Positions 16,374-25,691 of a DNA stretch of 64,000 bases are shown here, piece by piece; position 1 is the first letter of the stretch, and every line of letters begins with the position of its first letter. The notes beneath the pieces are model-generated. The model ran no database searches and was not told where the DNA came from. It saw only the letters and a list, made by a program, of their open reading frames with translations. A program made the position numbers and the translations under genes. Source of the DNA: JAIOSF01 sp047159865 (GTDB lineage Bacteria > Campylobacterota > Campylobacteria > Campylobacterales > Arcobacteraceae); NCBI RefSeq assembly GCF_047159865.1, contig NZ_AP038804.1, positions 620,001-684,000 of the forward strand. Direction: 5' to 3'.

Positions 16374-17636
16374 TCACAGACCTGTCGCACTAAGCGTATT
16401 ATATTTATCATTATACTGTTGTGCTTCAATTTTTCTCATTGTGTCAATTGCAACTTGTACAACAATTAGAACAGCTGTTCCACCAAAGAAAAATGGAACT
16501 CCCATAGCTTTTACAATTAACCAAGGAAGTGTTGCAATTAATCCTAAATATATTGAACCCCAAAAAGTAAGTCTACTTGCTACATCGTTTAATAGATTTT
16601 GTGTACCTTTACCAGGAGAAATACCAGGGATAAATCCACCTTGTTTTTTTAGATTTTCAGATATATCTTTTGCATTAAATGTAATTGATGCATAAAAATA
16701 TGCAAAAAACACAACAAATAAAAATGTTATAAAATTAAATGTATAACTATTTGGATTTAAATAATCTGAAATTGCCATCAAAGTTTCATTTTGTGTACCT
16801 TGTAAAATAGTTGCAGGGAACATTAATATTGCACTTGCAAAAATTACTGGAATAACACCACTTAAATTCACTTTAATAGGTATATAATTCATGATTTTCT
16901 TAGACTGATTTTGCATGATTACTTTTCTACTATATGAAACAGGAACTCTTCGCTCACCTAATTCAACATAAATAATCGCACCTACTGTTGCTAAAATAAC
17001 AACTAAAATAGCAATTACAGTTAAGAAATTCATTTGTCCATTATTTACTAAATCAATAGTACCACCAATTGCACTTGGAATTGCGGAAACAATACCTGCA
17101 AAAATAATCAATGAAATACCATTTCCTATACCTTTTTGTGTGATTTGCTCACCAATCCACATCAACATCATTGTTCCAGCTATCATAGATATTGTTGATA
17201 CAGCAACAAAAGTATCCATATCAATCATAATTGCACTTTGACCTGCCGCTCCCGTAAGAGAATTTAATCCCATAGAAACTCCAATAGCTTGTACAAATGT
17301 AATTACAATTGTTGCATATCTAATGATTTGCATATACTTTTGCATCCCATCTCTCTCTTTTTTCATTTTACCAAGAGCAGGAAATGTTGCAGCAAGAAGT
17401 TCCATAATAATTGAAGCGGTGATATAAGGCATGATACCTAGGGAGATAATACTAAGTCTTTCAACAGCGTTCCCACTGAACATATTTACTAAACCTAATG
17501 CATTGTTTGAGTTTGAGTCAAAAAACTCTTTAACTACTGTTAAATCTACACCAGGTACTGGAACATAAGCCAGTACTCGGTATATTAAAATAAAACCTAA
17601 TGTAATTAAAATCTTATTTAATAGATCCTTATTCAT
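16374..17636 (-). CDS. secY: Preprotein translocase subunit SecY
   Basis: 420 residues and ten transmembrane helices. The plug/helix region (YITASIIMELLAATFPALGKM) and the cytosolic loop GERRVPVSYSRK contain the conserved SecY signature, and GGFIPGISPGKGT forms loop 8/9. It is the protein-conducting channel of the inner membrane, fed by SecA and ribosomes. The start is MNKDLLNKILITLGFILIYR, and it sits after rplO as expected for the spc operon. Confidence 0.97.
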   Translation of the reverse strand: MNKDLLNKILITLGFILIYRVLAYVPVPGVDLTVVKEFFDSNSNNALGLVNMFSGNAVERLSIISLGIMPYITASIIMELLAATFPALGKMKKERDGMQKYMQIIRYATIVITFVQAIGVSMGLNSLTGAAGQSAIMIDMDTFVAVSTISMIAGTMMLMWIGEQITQKGIGNGISLIIFAGIVSAIPSAIGGTIDLVNNGQMNFLTVIAILVVILATVGAIIYVELGERRVPVSYSRKVIMQNQSKKIMNYIPIKVNLSGVIPVIFASAILMFPATILQGTQNETLMAISDYLNPNSYTFNFITFLFVVFFAYFYASITFNAKDISENLKKQGGFIPGISPGKGTQNLLNDVASRLTFWGSIYLGLIATLPWLIVKAMGVPFFFGGTAVLIVVQVAIDTMRKIEAQQYNDKYNTLSATGL

Positions 17637-17641
17637 AAGAA

Positions 17642-18043
17642 TTATTTACCTGTATATGTAACGTTTTCGTCTTTTATCTTAGAAGCCAATTCGTTTGTAG
17701 TTGAACCAATAAGTTTAACTTTAGTAACCTCTTTTGACAATTTATATACAGATTTAATAGTTTCCATTGTAATCTCTTCAAGGTTTGCTACTTTAACAAC
17801 TTTATCTACATTAATAGAATAAGGTTTAGCAACTCTTGAATGAAATCCGATTTTTGGAGCTCTTTTTTGAAGTGGCATTTGACCACCTTCAAAGTGTCTT
17901 TTAATCTTATAACCAGATCTAGACTTTTGCCCTTTTTGACCTCTAGTAGAAGTCTTACCCATTCCTGAACCTTGACCTCTTCCTACTCTTTTTCTGTTTT
18001 TTGTACTACCATCAGCTGGTTGTAAATCTTGTAAAATTGACAT
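17642..18043 (-). CDS. rplO: 50S ribosomal protein L15
   Basis: 133 residues with the basic Gly-rich N-terminus of L15 (RKRVGRGQGSGMGKTSTRGQ, residues 18-37) and GGQMPLQKRAPKIGF. rpmD (L30), often between rpsE and rplO, is absent: only 5 bases separate the two genes. Confidence 0.97.
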   Translation of the reverse strand: MSILQDLQPADGSTKNRKRVGRGQGSGMGKTSTRGQKGQKSRSGYKIKRHFEGGQMPLQKRAPKIGFHSRVAKPYSINVDKVVKVANLEEITMETIKSVYKLSKEVTKVKLIGSTTNELASKIKDENVTYTGK

Positions 18044-18048
18044 AATTA

Positions 18049-18489
18049 TTATCCTTTAATCTTAGCTAATGCTTCAACAGTAGCTTGAACAAGGTTATTA
18101 GGATTATTTGACCCTAATGACTTAGCAATAATATCTGTAATACCAGCAAGTTCTAGAACAGGTCTAGCAGCTCCACCAGCAATTAACCCTGTACCTTCAG
18201 ATGCAGGTTTAAGTAAGATTCTACTTGCGTTATATTTATGCTCAATATCATGGTTAATAGTTGAACCATTAAGTTTAACTGTAACCAAAGATTTGAATGC
18301 ATCATCTAATGCTTTTTTAATAGCATCTGGAACCTCTTTAGCTTTACCAACACCAAAACCAATCGTACCATTTTTATCACCAACAACTACTAATGCAGTA
18401 AATCTAAATCGTCTACCACCTTTAGCAACTTTTGTAACTCTACCTATTTTAACAATAGCTTCTTCGAAATCATCTCTATTAATTGCCAT
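18049..18489 (-). CDS. rpsE: 30S ribosomal protein S5
   Basis: About 146 residues. The N-terminal double-stranded-RNA-binding segment is IVKIGRVTKVAKGGRRFRFT, and GFGVGKAKEVPDAI and GLIAGGAARPVLELAGI are family signatures. Two adjacent ATG codons occur; the second (18489) has AAGGGG at a better distance. It helps form the mRNA entrance and decoding fidelity site. Confidence 0.97.
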   Translation of the reverse strand: MAINRDDFEEAIVKIGRVTKVAKGGRRFRFTALVVVGDKNGTIGFGVGKAKEVPDAIKKALDDAFKSLVTVKLNGSTINHDIEHKYNASRILLKPASEGTGLIAGGAARPVLELAGITDIIAKSLGSNNPNNLVQATVEALAKIKG

Positions 18490-18498
18490 CATTGCCCC

Positions 18499-18858
18499 TT
18501 ATAATTTGATTCCATTGTCTCTTAGTGCATCAGCGAAAGACGCTACAACACCATGATACAAGTAACCATTTCTATCAAATACAACTGATTCAATATTTTT
18601 AGATTTTAATGTTTCAGCTAATTTAGCTGCTACACTTACAACATTTTCTTTACTAACAGATAATTTCAATACTCTTGAATCAACAGCAGCTAGTGTATTA
18701 CCAGCTACATCATCAATTGCTTGTGCATAAAAATATTTGTTCGATTTAAAAATACTTAATCTTGGAGTTTCAGCACAACCGCTGATGTTTCCTCTGATTC
18801 TTTTTTTTCTTCTTAATCTTAAAGAATTTTTTTTACTTAGATCTTTTGCTCTACTCAT
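18499..18858 (-). CDS. rplR: 50S ribosomal protein L18
   Basis: 119 residues, with a basic N-terminal tail (RLRRKKRIRGNISG) and the RLSIFKSNKYFYAQAIDD and FDRNGYLYHGVVASFADALRDNG motifs of L18. It binds 5S rRNA with L5. It lies 11 bases downstream of rplF. Confidence 0.97.
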   Translation of the reverse strand: MSRAKDLSKKNSLRLRRKKRIRGNISGCAETPRLSIFKSNKYFYAQAIDDVAGNTLAAVDSRVLKLSVSKENVVSVAAKLAETLKSKNIESVVFDRNGYLYHGVVASFADALRDNGIKL

Positions 18859-18869
18859 AATTTTATACC

Positions 18870-19406
18870 TTATTTCTTAGCTGTTTTACCGGCTTTTCTA
18901 ACGATATGCTCGTCAGTATACTTAACACCTTTACCTTTGTATGGCTCTGGTGGTCTGAAACCTCTAATTTTCGCAGCAACTTGACCAACTTCTTGCTTAC
19001 TGCTACCCTTAATATTAATTATATTTTTTTCAACAGTAATTTCAATATCATCAGAGATATCAAAATTAATAGGATGAGAGAAACCTAATTGTAATTCTAA
19101 AACTTTACCTTTAACAGCAGCTCTATAACCAACACCATTAATCTCTAAAGATTTTTTAAAACCTTCAGTTAAACCAGTGATTGCGTTTTGAGTTAATGCT
19201 CTATATGTACCCCAGTAAGCTCTATCTTGAGATTCTTCTCCAACCAAAGTAAAAGAAAGAGAACCATCAGATAATTCAGTTCCTACACGATTATGTGTAT
19301 CAACATCAATAGATTTAGAACCTTTTTTTACTGTAACAACACCATTATTTACTGTAACTTCAACTCCACTTGGGATTGAGATAGCTTTTTTACCAATTCT
19401 AGACAT
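18870..19406 (-). CDS. rplF: 50S ribosomal protein L6
   Basis: 178 residues with two RNA-binding-like domains. The start SRIGKKAISIPSGVEV and the C-terminal KIRGFRPPEPYKGKGVKY signature are clear L6 marks. It binds near the sarcin-ricin loop. Confidence 0.97.
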   Translation of the reverse strand: MSRIGKKAISIPSGVEVTVNNGVVTVKKGSKSIDVDTHNRVGTELSDGSLSFTLVGEESQDRAYWGTYRALTQNAITGLTEGFKKSLEINGVGYRAAVKGKVLELQLGFSHPINFDISDDIEITVEKNIINIKGSSKQEVGQVAAKIRGFRPPEPYKGKGVKYTDEHIVRKAGKTAKK

Positions 19407-19415
19407 ACTAACTCC

Positions 19416-19817
19416 TTACCAAATTGAACATAATAGTTCACCACCAACATTAAGTTTATAAGCTTCTTCATTACTTATAACACCTTTGTTAGTACTCACT
19501 ACGATTGTTCCGTATCCATTTTTAAAAGATTTAAGTTCAGAAGCGTTTTTATAAACTCTTCTACCTGACTTAGAAATTCTTTTAACTTCATTAATAACAC
19601 TATTATCATTATCGTCGTATTTTAATGTAACACTAATTGTTTTCTTTGGAGAACCTTCAGTTTCTACAACTTTACATTCTTCTAAATACTCTTTTTCTTT
19701 TAACACTTTACAAAGTGCTTCTACAGTATTAGAATGGATCAATGTAGTTACTTCTAACTTTCTCATTGATGCATTTCTGATTCTTGTTAAAGCGTCTGCG
19801 ATTAAATCATTCATCAT
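19416..19817 (-). CDS. rpsH: 30S ribosomal protein S8
   Basis: 133 residues, starting MMNDLIADALTRIRNA and ending GGELLCSIW, both typical of S8; it contains YKNASELKSFKNGYGTIVVSTNKGV. S8 binds helix 21 of 16S rRNA and often acts as the spc operon translational repressor. Two consecutive ATGs could start it. Confidence 0.97.
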   Translation of the reverse strand: MMNDLIADALTRIRNASMRKLEVTTLIHSNTVEALCKVLKEKEYLEECKVVETEGSPKKTISVTLKYDDNDNSVINEVKRISKSGRRVYKNASELKSFKNGYGTIVVSTNKGVISNEEAYKLNVGGELLCSIW

Positions 19818-19843
19818 GGGCTTTTTTCCTTACTTTTTTTAGC

Positions 19844-20029
19844 TTACCAGCTAGATTTTCTAACACCAGGTAATAAACCTTCGCTAGCCATTTTTCTTAA
19901 ACAAATTCTACAAAGACCAAAGTCTCTGTAAACTGATTTTGGTCTACCACAAGAAGAACATCTTGTATAAGCTCTACTTGAAAACTTAGGTGTTCTTTGT
20001 TGTTTTGCAATCATTGACTTCTTTGCCAT
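19844..20029 (-). CDS. rpsN: 30S ribosomal protein S14, zinc (C+) form
   Basis: 61 residues with four zinc-binding cysteines (Cys24, Cys27, Cys40, Cys43: YTRCSSCGRP...LCRICLR), the short type Z form. This is the C4 version that does not need the longer S14 of other lineages. The start overlaps the rplE stop by one base (TAATG). Confidence 0.96.
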   Translation of the reverse strand: MAKKSMIAKQQRTPKFSSRAYTRCSSCGRPKSVYRDFGLCRICLRKMASEGLLPGVRKSSW

Positions 20030-20577
20030 TATGCTCTCCCTTTAGTAAATGGTATACCCATTAATTCTAATAATCTATAAGACTGTTCATCACTATTTGT
20101 TGAAGTTGTAATAGAGATATTCATACCATGTGTTTGAATAATATTGTCAAATTCAACTTCTGGGAACATTAATTGCTCGTCTAATCCGAAGTTAAAGTTA
20201 CCAGCACCATCAAAACCATTTCTATCAAGTCCTCTAAAATCCTTAACTCTTGGAAGTGCAATTGAACATAATTTATCAATAAATTCATACATTCTTTCAC
20301 CTCTAAGGTTAACTTTTACACCAACTGGCATCTCTTCTCTTACTTTAAATCCAGCAATTGATTTTCTAGAATTTATTGTAACAGCTTTTTGACCAGCAAT
20401 TAAAGAGATAGTATCAGCAATATTTTGCATTAATTTACTATCTTTCATAGCAAATCCAGTACCAACAGAAATAGTAACTTTTTCTAAAGAAGCTGTTAAC
20501 ATTTTATTTTGTGGAAACTCTGATTCTAAAACTGGTTTGATTTCACTTTTATATTTTTCTAATAATCTAGCAGCCAT
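20029..20577 (-). CDS. rplE: 50S ribosomal protein L5
   Basis: About 182 residues. Motifs include KITINSRKSIAGFKVREE-like (VTINSRKSIAGFKVREEMP), RVKDFRGLDRNGFDG and the C-terminal GIPFTKG. It binds 5S rRNA and contacts P-site tRNA. The ATG at 20577 (MAARLLEKY) is preferred to a GTG nine bases earlier, because AAGGTGAG stands at the right distance. Confidence 0.95.
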   Translation of the reverse strand: MAARLLEKYKSEIKPVLESEFPQNKMLTASLEKVTISVGTGFAMKDSKLMQNIADTISLIAGQKAVTINSRKSIAGFKVREEMPVGVKVNLRGERMYEFIDKLCSIALPRVKDFRGLDRNGFDGAGNFNFGLDEQLMFPEVEFDNIIQTHGMNISITTSTNSDEQSYRLLELMGIPFTKGRA

Positions 20578-20578
20578 C

Positions 20579-20815
20579 TTACTCACCTTCTACTTTTGCA
20601 ACATTAGAGATATCAATAGGCATCTCTTTATTAACAAATCCACCATCTTTATTTTCTTCTGATGGTTTCACTGTTTTTTTAGCAATTTTACAATCTTTAA
20701 CTATAACTTTACCTTTTGTTGGTAATACAGCTAAAACTTCACCAGTTTTACCTTTGTCATCACCAGAGATAATTTTTACAGTATCACCTTTTTTAATTTT
20801 AAACTTAGTTGCCAT
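20579..20815 (-). CDS. rplX: 50S ribosomal protein L24
   Basis: 78 residues, a KOW-motif protein (KIKKGDTVKIISGDDKGKTG). L24 initiates 50S assembly. The ATG overlaps the rplN stop (TAATG), and the stop lies next to the rplE start, indicating tight coupling. Confidence 0.96.
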   Translation of the reverse strand: MATKFKIKKGDTVKIISGDDKGKTGEVLAVLPTKGKVIVKDCKIAKKTVKPSEENKDGGFVNKEMPIDISNVAKVEGE

Positions 20816-21183
20816 TATAATACCTCCGGAGCTAAAGAAACAATTTTCATGAAACCAGAGTATCTAACTTCTCTAGCAACAGGTCCGAAAATTCTTGTTC
20901 CAATTGGTTCTCTTTTATCATTAAGAATTACAGCTGCATTGTCATCAAATCTAATTAATGAACCATTTTCTCTTTGAACTTCTTTATGAGTTCTAACGAT
21001 AACAGCTTTAACAACTTGACCTTTTTTAACTTTTCCAACAGGAAGAGCTTTTTTAACTGAAGCAACAATAACATCACCAACAGTAGCGTATCTTCTATGA
21101 CTTCCACCAAGAACTTTGATACACATGATCTCTTTAGCACCTGTGTTATCAGCAACATTTAATCTAGAAAAACTTTGTATCAT
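20815..21183 (-). CDS. rplN: 50S ribosomal protein L14
   Basis: 122 residues, the standard L14 length, starting MIQSFSRLNVADNTGAKEI and ending VSLAPEVL, with GDVIVASVKKALP. It overlaps the rpsQ stop by an ATGA junction. Confidence 0.97.
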   Translation of the reverse strand: MIQSFSRLNVADNTGAKEIMCIKVLGGSHRRYATVGDVIVASVKKALPVGKVKKGQVVKAVIVRTHKEVQRENGSLIRFDDNAAVILNDKREPIGTRIFGPVAREVRYSGFMKIVSLAPEVL

Positions 21184-21437
21184 ACATTAGCTCCTGTAGT
21201 TAAAATTGTTTTTAATCTAAAAGATTTAGTTTTAGATAAAGGTCTACACTCTACAGCAATAGCTGTATCACCGATTTTTAATTCACATTTTTCATCATGA
21301 ATTAAATATTTTTTGAATCTTTTAACAGTCTTACGGTATCTTGGGTGTAAAACTCTTCTTTCAACTAAGATTGAAGCAGTTTTTTCACCAGCAATACTTA
21401 CCACAGTACCTTGGATTTCTCTTTTATGTGTACTCAT
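21180..21437 (-). CDS. rpsQ: 30S ribosomal protein S17
   Basis: 85 residues, OB fold with KREIQGTVVSIAGEKTASI and HDEKCELKIGDTAIAVECRPLSKTK, the S17 signature. The order rpmC-rpsQ-rplN is canonical. Confidence 0.96.
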   Translation of the reverse strand: MSTHKREIQGTVVSIAGEKTASILVERRVLHPRYRKTVKRFKKYLIHDEKCELKIGDTAIAVECRPLSKTKSFRLKTILTTGANV

Positions 21438-21448
21438 AATTTTAATCC

Positions 21449-21634
21449 TTACTTCGCTGCTGTTATAGCAGTTTGAATTCGAGCAATCTCTTTTTTAGCA
21501 GCTCTTAATTCACTTGTATTTGTTAATTGCATAGTTTTTAACTTAAGTCTAAGTTCAAAAAGTTGCACCTTTTTCTCTTTTAATAATTCAGTTAACTCAG
21601 CTAAAGTTTTAGCGCTAATATCAGAATAATTCAT
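21449..21634 (-). CDS. rpmC: 50S ribosomal protein L29
   Basis: 61 residues, a two-helix protein (LAELTELLKEKKVQLFELRLKLKTMQL). The ATG at 21634 lies inside the end of rplP, overlapping it by 14 bases, and is preceded by GAGGGTG. L29 lies near the nascent chain exit and trigger-factor site. Confidence 0.95.
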   Translation of the reverse strand: MNYSDISAKTLAELTELLKEKKVQLFELRLKLKTMQLTNTSELRAAKKEIARIQTAITAAK

Positions 21635-22046
21635 TTTCACCCTCTTTTGTTACAATCTTAGTTTTAAAAGGAAGTTTACTTTGAGCTAATGCGAAAGCTT
21701 CTCTTGCAAGTGATTCATCAACACCAGCCATCTCAAAACAAATTCTACCTGGCTTAATATTCATAACATATTTATCAACTGAACCTTTACCTTTACCCAT
21801 TCTTGTTTCAAGTGGCTTAGCAGTAAGTGGTTTAGCTGGAAATACCATAATCCATATTTTACCTGTTCTATTAACTTTTCTTGTCATAGCAATTCTGGCA
21901 GCTTCAATTTGTCTACCATCAATTCTACCATGCTCTAAAGCTTTGATTCCAATAGATCCGTAAGCTAATGTATTAGCATTAAAAGACTTACCTCTATTTC
22001 GACCTTTCATCTCTTTTCTGTATTTAGTTCTTTTAGGCATTAACAT
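21621..22046 (-). CDS. rplP: 50S ribosomal protein L16
   Basis: 141 residues beginning MLMPKRTKYRKEMKGRNRGK, the classical L16 N-terminus, with GRQIEAARIAMTRKVNRTGKIWI. It contacts the A-site tRNA region. No clear SD precedes the start, so coupling to rpsC, which ends two bases upstream, is likely. Confidence 0.97.
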   Translation of the reverse strand: MLMPKRTKYRKEMKGRNRGKSFNANTLAYGSIGIKALEHGRIDGRQIEAARIAMTRKVNRTGKIWIMVFPAKPLTAKPLETRMGKGKGSVDKYVMNIKPGRICFEMAGVDESLAREAFALAQSKLPFKTKIVTKEGENELF

Positions 22047-22048
22047 TG

Positions 22049-22747
22049 TTAGTTACCTCTTCTTTTTGTTGGTCTTTTAGATTTTTCATTTTCGTCTGAC
22101 TTTTCAACAGGGATACCTTTAGCAAGTACTTCACCTTTGAAGATCCAAACTTTAATACCAATACAACCATAAGTTGTATGACCTTCAGCAAATCCATAAT
22201 CAATTCTAGCTCTTAATGTATGTAAAGGAACTCTACCTTCTAAGTACCACTCAGTTCTAGCCATTTCAGCTCCACCAAGTCTACCAGAAACAGATACTTT
22301 AATACCTTTAGCTCCACCTTTGATTGCATTTTGCATAACTCTTTTCATAGCTCTTCTAAATGCGACTCTTCTTTCAAGTTGTTGTGCAATATTTTCTGCA
22401 GCTAATTGACCAGAGATGAAAGGTTTTCTTTCTTCTTTAATATTAACAGCAATATCTTTACCAACAAGTGCTTTAAGATTATTCTTAAGTTTTTCAACAT
22501 CAGCACCTTTTTTACCGATAACTATACCAGGTCTAGCAGCTACAATAGTAACTCTAACTTTTTTAGTAGTTCTTTCGATAAGAGTTTGTGCAATACCTGC
22601 ATAGTATAATTCTTTTTTAACGAATTTTCTAATTTTGTTATCTTCAGCAACATTCTCAGGCATTGTAGATTTTTTTGGAAACCATCTGCTTTCCCAGTTT
22701 CTATTGATCCCTAATCTAAGTCCAATAGGATTAACTTTTTGACCCAT
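22049..22747 (-). CDS. rpsC: 30S ribosomal protein S3
   Basis: 232 residues with the KH domain (VTIVAARPGIVIGKKGADVEKL) and C-terminal domain (GGAEMARTEWYLEGRVPLHTLRA). It forms the mRNA entry channel with S4 and S5. Its ATG overlaps the rplV stop by TAATG. Confidence 0.97.
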   Translation of the reverse strand: MGQKVNPIGLRLGINRNWESRWFPKKSTMPENVAEDNKIRKFVKKELYYAGIAQTLIERTTKKVRVTIVAARPGIVIGKKGADVEKLKNNLKALVGKDIAVNIKEERKPFISGQLAAENIAQQLERRVAFRRAMKRVMQNAIKGGAKGIKVSVSGRLGGAEMARTEWYLEGRVPLHTLRARIDYGFAEGHTTYGCIGIKVWIFKGEVLAKGIPVEKSDENEKSKRPTKRRGN

Positions 22748-23076
22748 TACTTGTCTCCTTCTATAGCATTTACTTCAACATATATATGTGCCATTGGCTT
22801 ATGTTTTGGAGAAGCACTACCTCTAGCTCTTGGTGTAAATCTCTTAAGAACTGGACCTCTATCAACTCTACAACTTGTTACGATCGCTTCTTCTGGCTCT
22901 AAACCTGAGTTAGCAACTGCAGAAGCGATAACTTTAGCAATAATTCCAGCAGCTTTGTTAGGTGTAAATTCTAAAGATGCAATAGCAACTTCTGCATTCA
23001 TACCTTGAACTTCTCTAGCAACTAATCTAGCTTTAATAGGAGATAGTCTAACGAATTTTAATATAGCTTTACCCAT
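22747..23076 (-). CDS. rplV: 50S ribosomal protein L22
   Basis: 109 residues. LSPIKARLVAREVQGM and the beta-hairpin region RVDRGPVLKRFTPRARGSA line the exit tunnel in this family. Confidence 0.97.
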   Translation of the reverse strand: MGKAILKFVRLSPIKARLVAREVQGMNAEVAIASLEFTPNKAAGIIAKVIASAVANSGLEPEEAIVTSCRVDRGPVLKRFTPRARGSASPKHKPMAHIYVEVNAIEGDK

Positions 23077-23082
23077 TTACTA

Positions 23083-23361
23083 TTAACCTACCTTTCTTTG
23101 TACTGAACCTTTGTGACCTTTAAAAGTTCTAGTTGGTGCGAATTCACCTAATTTGTAACCGATGTGGTTTTCTGTAATATTAACTGGTACGAAATTTCTT
23201 CCATTATGTACATTAAATGTAAGACCGATCATATCTGGTAATACCATACTTCTTCTTGACCAAGTTTTAATTGGTTTTTTGTCCCCAGACTCAACTGCTT
23301 TAGCTACTTTTTTCGCTAAATGAGCATCAACAAATGGACCTTTTTTTATACTTCTTGCCAT
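23083..23361 (-). CDS. rpsS: 30S ribosomal protein S19
   Basis: 92 residues, ARSIKKGPFVDAHLAKKV start, KTWSRRSMVLPDMIGLTFNVHNG core and the C-terminal EFAPTRTFKGH. It sits in the 30S head. Confidence 0.97.
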   Translation of the reverse strand: MARSIKKGPFVDAHLAKKVAKAVESGDKKPIKTWSRRSMVLPDMIGLTFNVHNGRNFVPVNITENHIGYKLGEFAPTRTFKGHKGSVQRKVG

Positions 23362-23370
23362 TTTATACCC

Positions 23371-24198
23371 TTATTTCTTTTTTCTTGAAATGATTAGTTT
23401 ATCACTAGCTTTTTTCTTTCTAGTTTTATAACCTTTAGTTGGCATACCCCATGGAGTAACTGGATGTCTACCTGAGTTAGTCTTACCTTCACCACCACCA
23501 TGTGGGTGATCAATTGGGTTCATCGCAGATCCTCTAGTTTGAGGTCTTTTACCTAAGTGTCTTTGTCTACCAGCTTTACCGATTACCATATTAGAGAAAT
23601 CTTCATTTCCTACGATACCAATTGTAGCCATACAAACACCAAGAATTTTTCTCATTTCACCAGATGGTAATCTTAAGATAATATATTTATCTTCTCTACC
23701 CATAACTTGTGCATATCCACCAGCAGATCGAGCAATTTGTCCACCTTTACCTGGTTTCATTTCAATATTATGAACCATAGTACCAACAGGGATATTTGCA
23801 AGTTTCATTGCATTACCTGGAAGAATATCAAGTCCTGATTCAGCAGCAGTGATAGTAGCACCTACTTTTAATCCTGAAGGTTGGATAATATATCTTTTTT
23901 CACCATCTGCATAATTGATTAAACAAATTCTACAGTTTCTATATGGATCGTACTCAACAGTTGCTACTGTTCCTGGAACATTTAATTTATTTCTTTTGAA
24001 ATCAATAATTCTGTATAATTTTTTTGCACCAGCTTCTCTATGTCTAGATGTGATTCTACCGTTACTATTTCTACCTGCATTTGCTTTAACTCTAACTAAT
24101 AGAGATCTAACAGTTGCTTTAGAAGTAATATCAGAAGTATCCATAACAGACATAAATCTTCTAGCAGGTGTTATTGGTCTAAATTTTTTAATTGCCAT
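23371..24198 (-). CDS. rplB: 50S ribosomal protein L2
   Basis: 275 residues. GRNSNGRITSRHREAGAKK and the C-terminal HPHGGGEGKTNSGRHPVTPWG (the conserved peptidyl-transferase-proximal histidine segment) identify L2. Confidence 0.98.
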   Translation of the reverse strand: MAIKKFRPITPARRFMSVMDTSDITSKATVRSLLVRVKANAGRNSNGRITSRHREAGAKKLYRIIDFKRNKLNVPGTVATVEYDPYRNCRICLINYADGEKRYIIQPSGLKVGATITAAESGLDILPGNAMKLANIPVGTMVHNIEMKPGKGGQIARSAGGYAQVMGREDKYIILRLPSGEMRKILGVCMATIGIVGNEDFSNMVIGKAGRQRHLGKRPQTRGSAMNPIDHPHGGGEGKTNSGRHPVTPWGMPTKGYKTRKKKASDKLIISRKKK

Positions 24199-24209
24199 TT
24201 CCTACTCCC

Positions 24210-24491
24210 TTATGCTGAAAGGTTCGCTATTTCAGCGCCCTCTGGTAATGTTACATAGAATTTTTTGAAATCTGGTCTTGCACCAACTTTTCCTTTAAAT
24301 CTTTTTACCTTACCACTTTGTCTCAAAGAATTAACTTTCATAGGTGTTACACCAAAATATTCTTTAAATACTTCTTTTAAACCATTTTTTGTCATTCTAG
24401 TGCTTGTTTGTACAACAATTACACCATTTTCTTGAAGCTCAATAGTTTTTTCTGTATAAACAATTGATTTGATATCTGTAATATCTGCCAT
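24210..24491 (-). CDS. rplW: 50S ribosomal protein L23
   Basis: 93 residues: DITDIKSIVYTEKTIEL start and KRFKGKVGARPDFKKFYVTL near the C-terminus. It is the docking site for trigger factor and SRP at the exit tunnel. Confidence 0.95.
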   Translation of the reverse strand: MADITDIKSIVYTEKTIELQENGVIVVQTSTRMTKNGLKEVFKEYFGVTPMKVNSLRQSGKVKRFKGKVGARPDFKKFYVTLPEGAEIANLSA

Positions 24492-24503
24492 TTCTTATAC
24501 CTC

Positions 24504-25106
24504 TTATACTAAGCTATCTATTACTGCTTTTTCGATTAAAATCGAGTGGTAAGCAGCTACTAAATAAGCATTTAATTCTGATTTTTCAATCACATAACAA
24601 TTTTTGATGTTTCTGAAAGCTAAGTATGTTTTATCATCAAAGTTTTCAACAACAACTAAAAGATCTCTTTTATTTAATTTATTAACAATAGCTTTTGCAT
24701 CTTTTGTTTTACCAGACTCAACTTTAATTGAATCAGCGACAAAAATAGAACCTTTTTCAGCTTGTGCGTTAATAGCATATCTTAAAGCAAGAACTTTTTG
24801 TTTTTTATTAATTTTTTGGTTATAGTTTCTATTTGATGGTCCAAAAACTTGTCCACCACCTACAAATAATGGTGATCTCATAGAACCATATCTAGCCCCA
24901 CCAGAACCTTTTTGAGCTTTAGGTTTTTTACCACCACCGCTTACTTCAGATCTGTTTTTTACTCTTGCTGTATTTGCTCTTATTCCAGCTAAATATGATT
25001 TAACATATAAGTGTAAGTTGTGAGAATTAATTCCCTCAAATTTTTCACCTAAAGCTATATCACCAGCTTGTTCAAATTTTTCATTTAATACTAATAATTT
25101 ACTCAT
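24504..25106 (-). CDS. rplD: 50S ribosomal protein L4
   Basis: 200 residues. RTKSRSEVSGGGKKP-like loop (NRSEVSGGGKKPKAQKGSGGARYGSMRSP) is the tunnel-extending segment of L4. In other bacteria L4 can autoregulate the S10 operon. It overlaps the rplC stop by TAATG. Confidence 0.96.
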   Translation of the reverse strand: MSKLLVLNEKFEQAGDIALGEKFEGINSHNLHLYVKSYLAGIRANTARVKNRSEVSGGGKKPKAQKGSGGARYGSMRSPLFVGGGQVFGPSNRNYNQKINKKQKVLALRYAINAQAEKGSIFVADSIKVESGKTKDAKAIVNKLNKRDLLVVVENFDDKTYLAFRNIKNCYVIEKSELNAYLVAAYHSILIEKAVIDSLV

Positions 25107-25678
25107 TATGCAATCCTTACTCTACCTAAAGTACCATTTGCACCAGCAACTGAACCTTTAAGAACTAAAATACCTGTAGTTGCATCAAAAGAAACAACAT
25201 CATTTTTATGTGTAATATTAGTATTACCATAGTGACCTGGCATTTTTTTACCTGGCATAACTCTACCTGGCCATTCTGCATTACCAATAGAACCAGTTCT
25301 TCTACCCATTCTATGTCCGTGTGATGCTCTACCACCAGCGAAGTTATATCTCTTAACAACACCAGCAAAACCTCTACCTTTTGTTTTGAATGTAGATTTA
25401 ATAACTACACCTTCAACTAAAGCAGCTGTATCAATATCACCAGCTTCTGTATTTGCTACATTTAATGTTGCAAATCTGTTAAACTCTTTTGATAAGTCAT
25501 ACTTTTTTTGTTGACCTTCAATAGTTTTGTTAAATTTTTTACCATCACTGTATGCAACGATAGCTACACCATCATTAACTTCACAAACCTTAGTATCAAG
25601 AACTCTTACAAGAGTTACAGGTACAGCAGGAACAGTTACAGTTCGACTCATTCCGATTTTTTCTACAATAAATTCCAT
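25106..25678 (-). CDS. rplC: 50S ribosomal protein L3
   Basis: 190 residues. The peptidyl-transferase loop region is KGRGFAGVVKRYNFAGG followed by ASHGHRMGRRTGSIG and PGRVMPGKKMPGHYGN. A short L3 without extensions. Confidence 0.96.
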   Translation of the reverse strand: MEFIVEKIGMSRTVTVPAVPVTLVRVLDTKVCEVNDGVAIVAYSDGKKFNKTIEGQQKKYDLSKEFNRFATLNVANTEAGDIDTAALVEGVVIKSTFKTKGRGFAGVVKRYNFAGGRASHGHRMGRRTGSIGNAEWPGRVMPGKKMPGHYGNTNITHKNDVVSFDATTGILVLKGSVAGANGTLGRVRIA

Positions 25679-25691
25679 CTATAACTCCTTT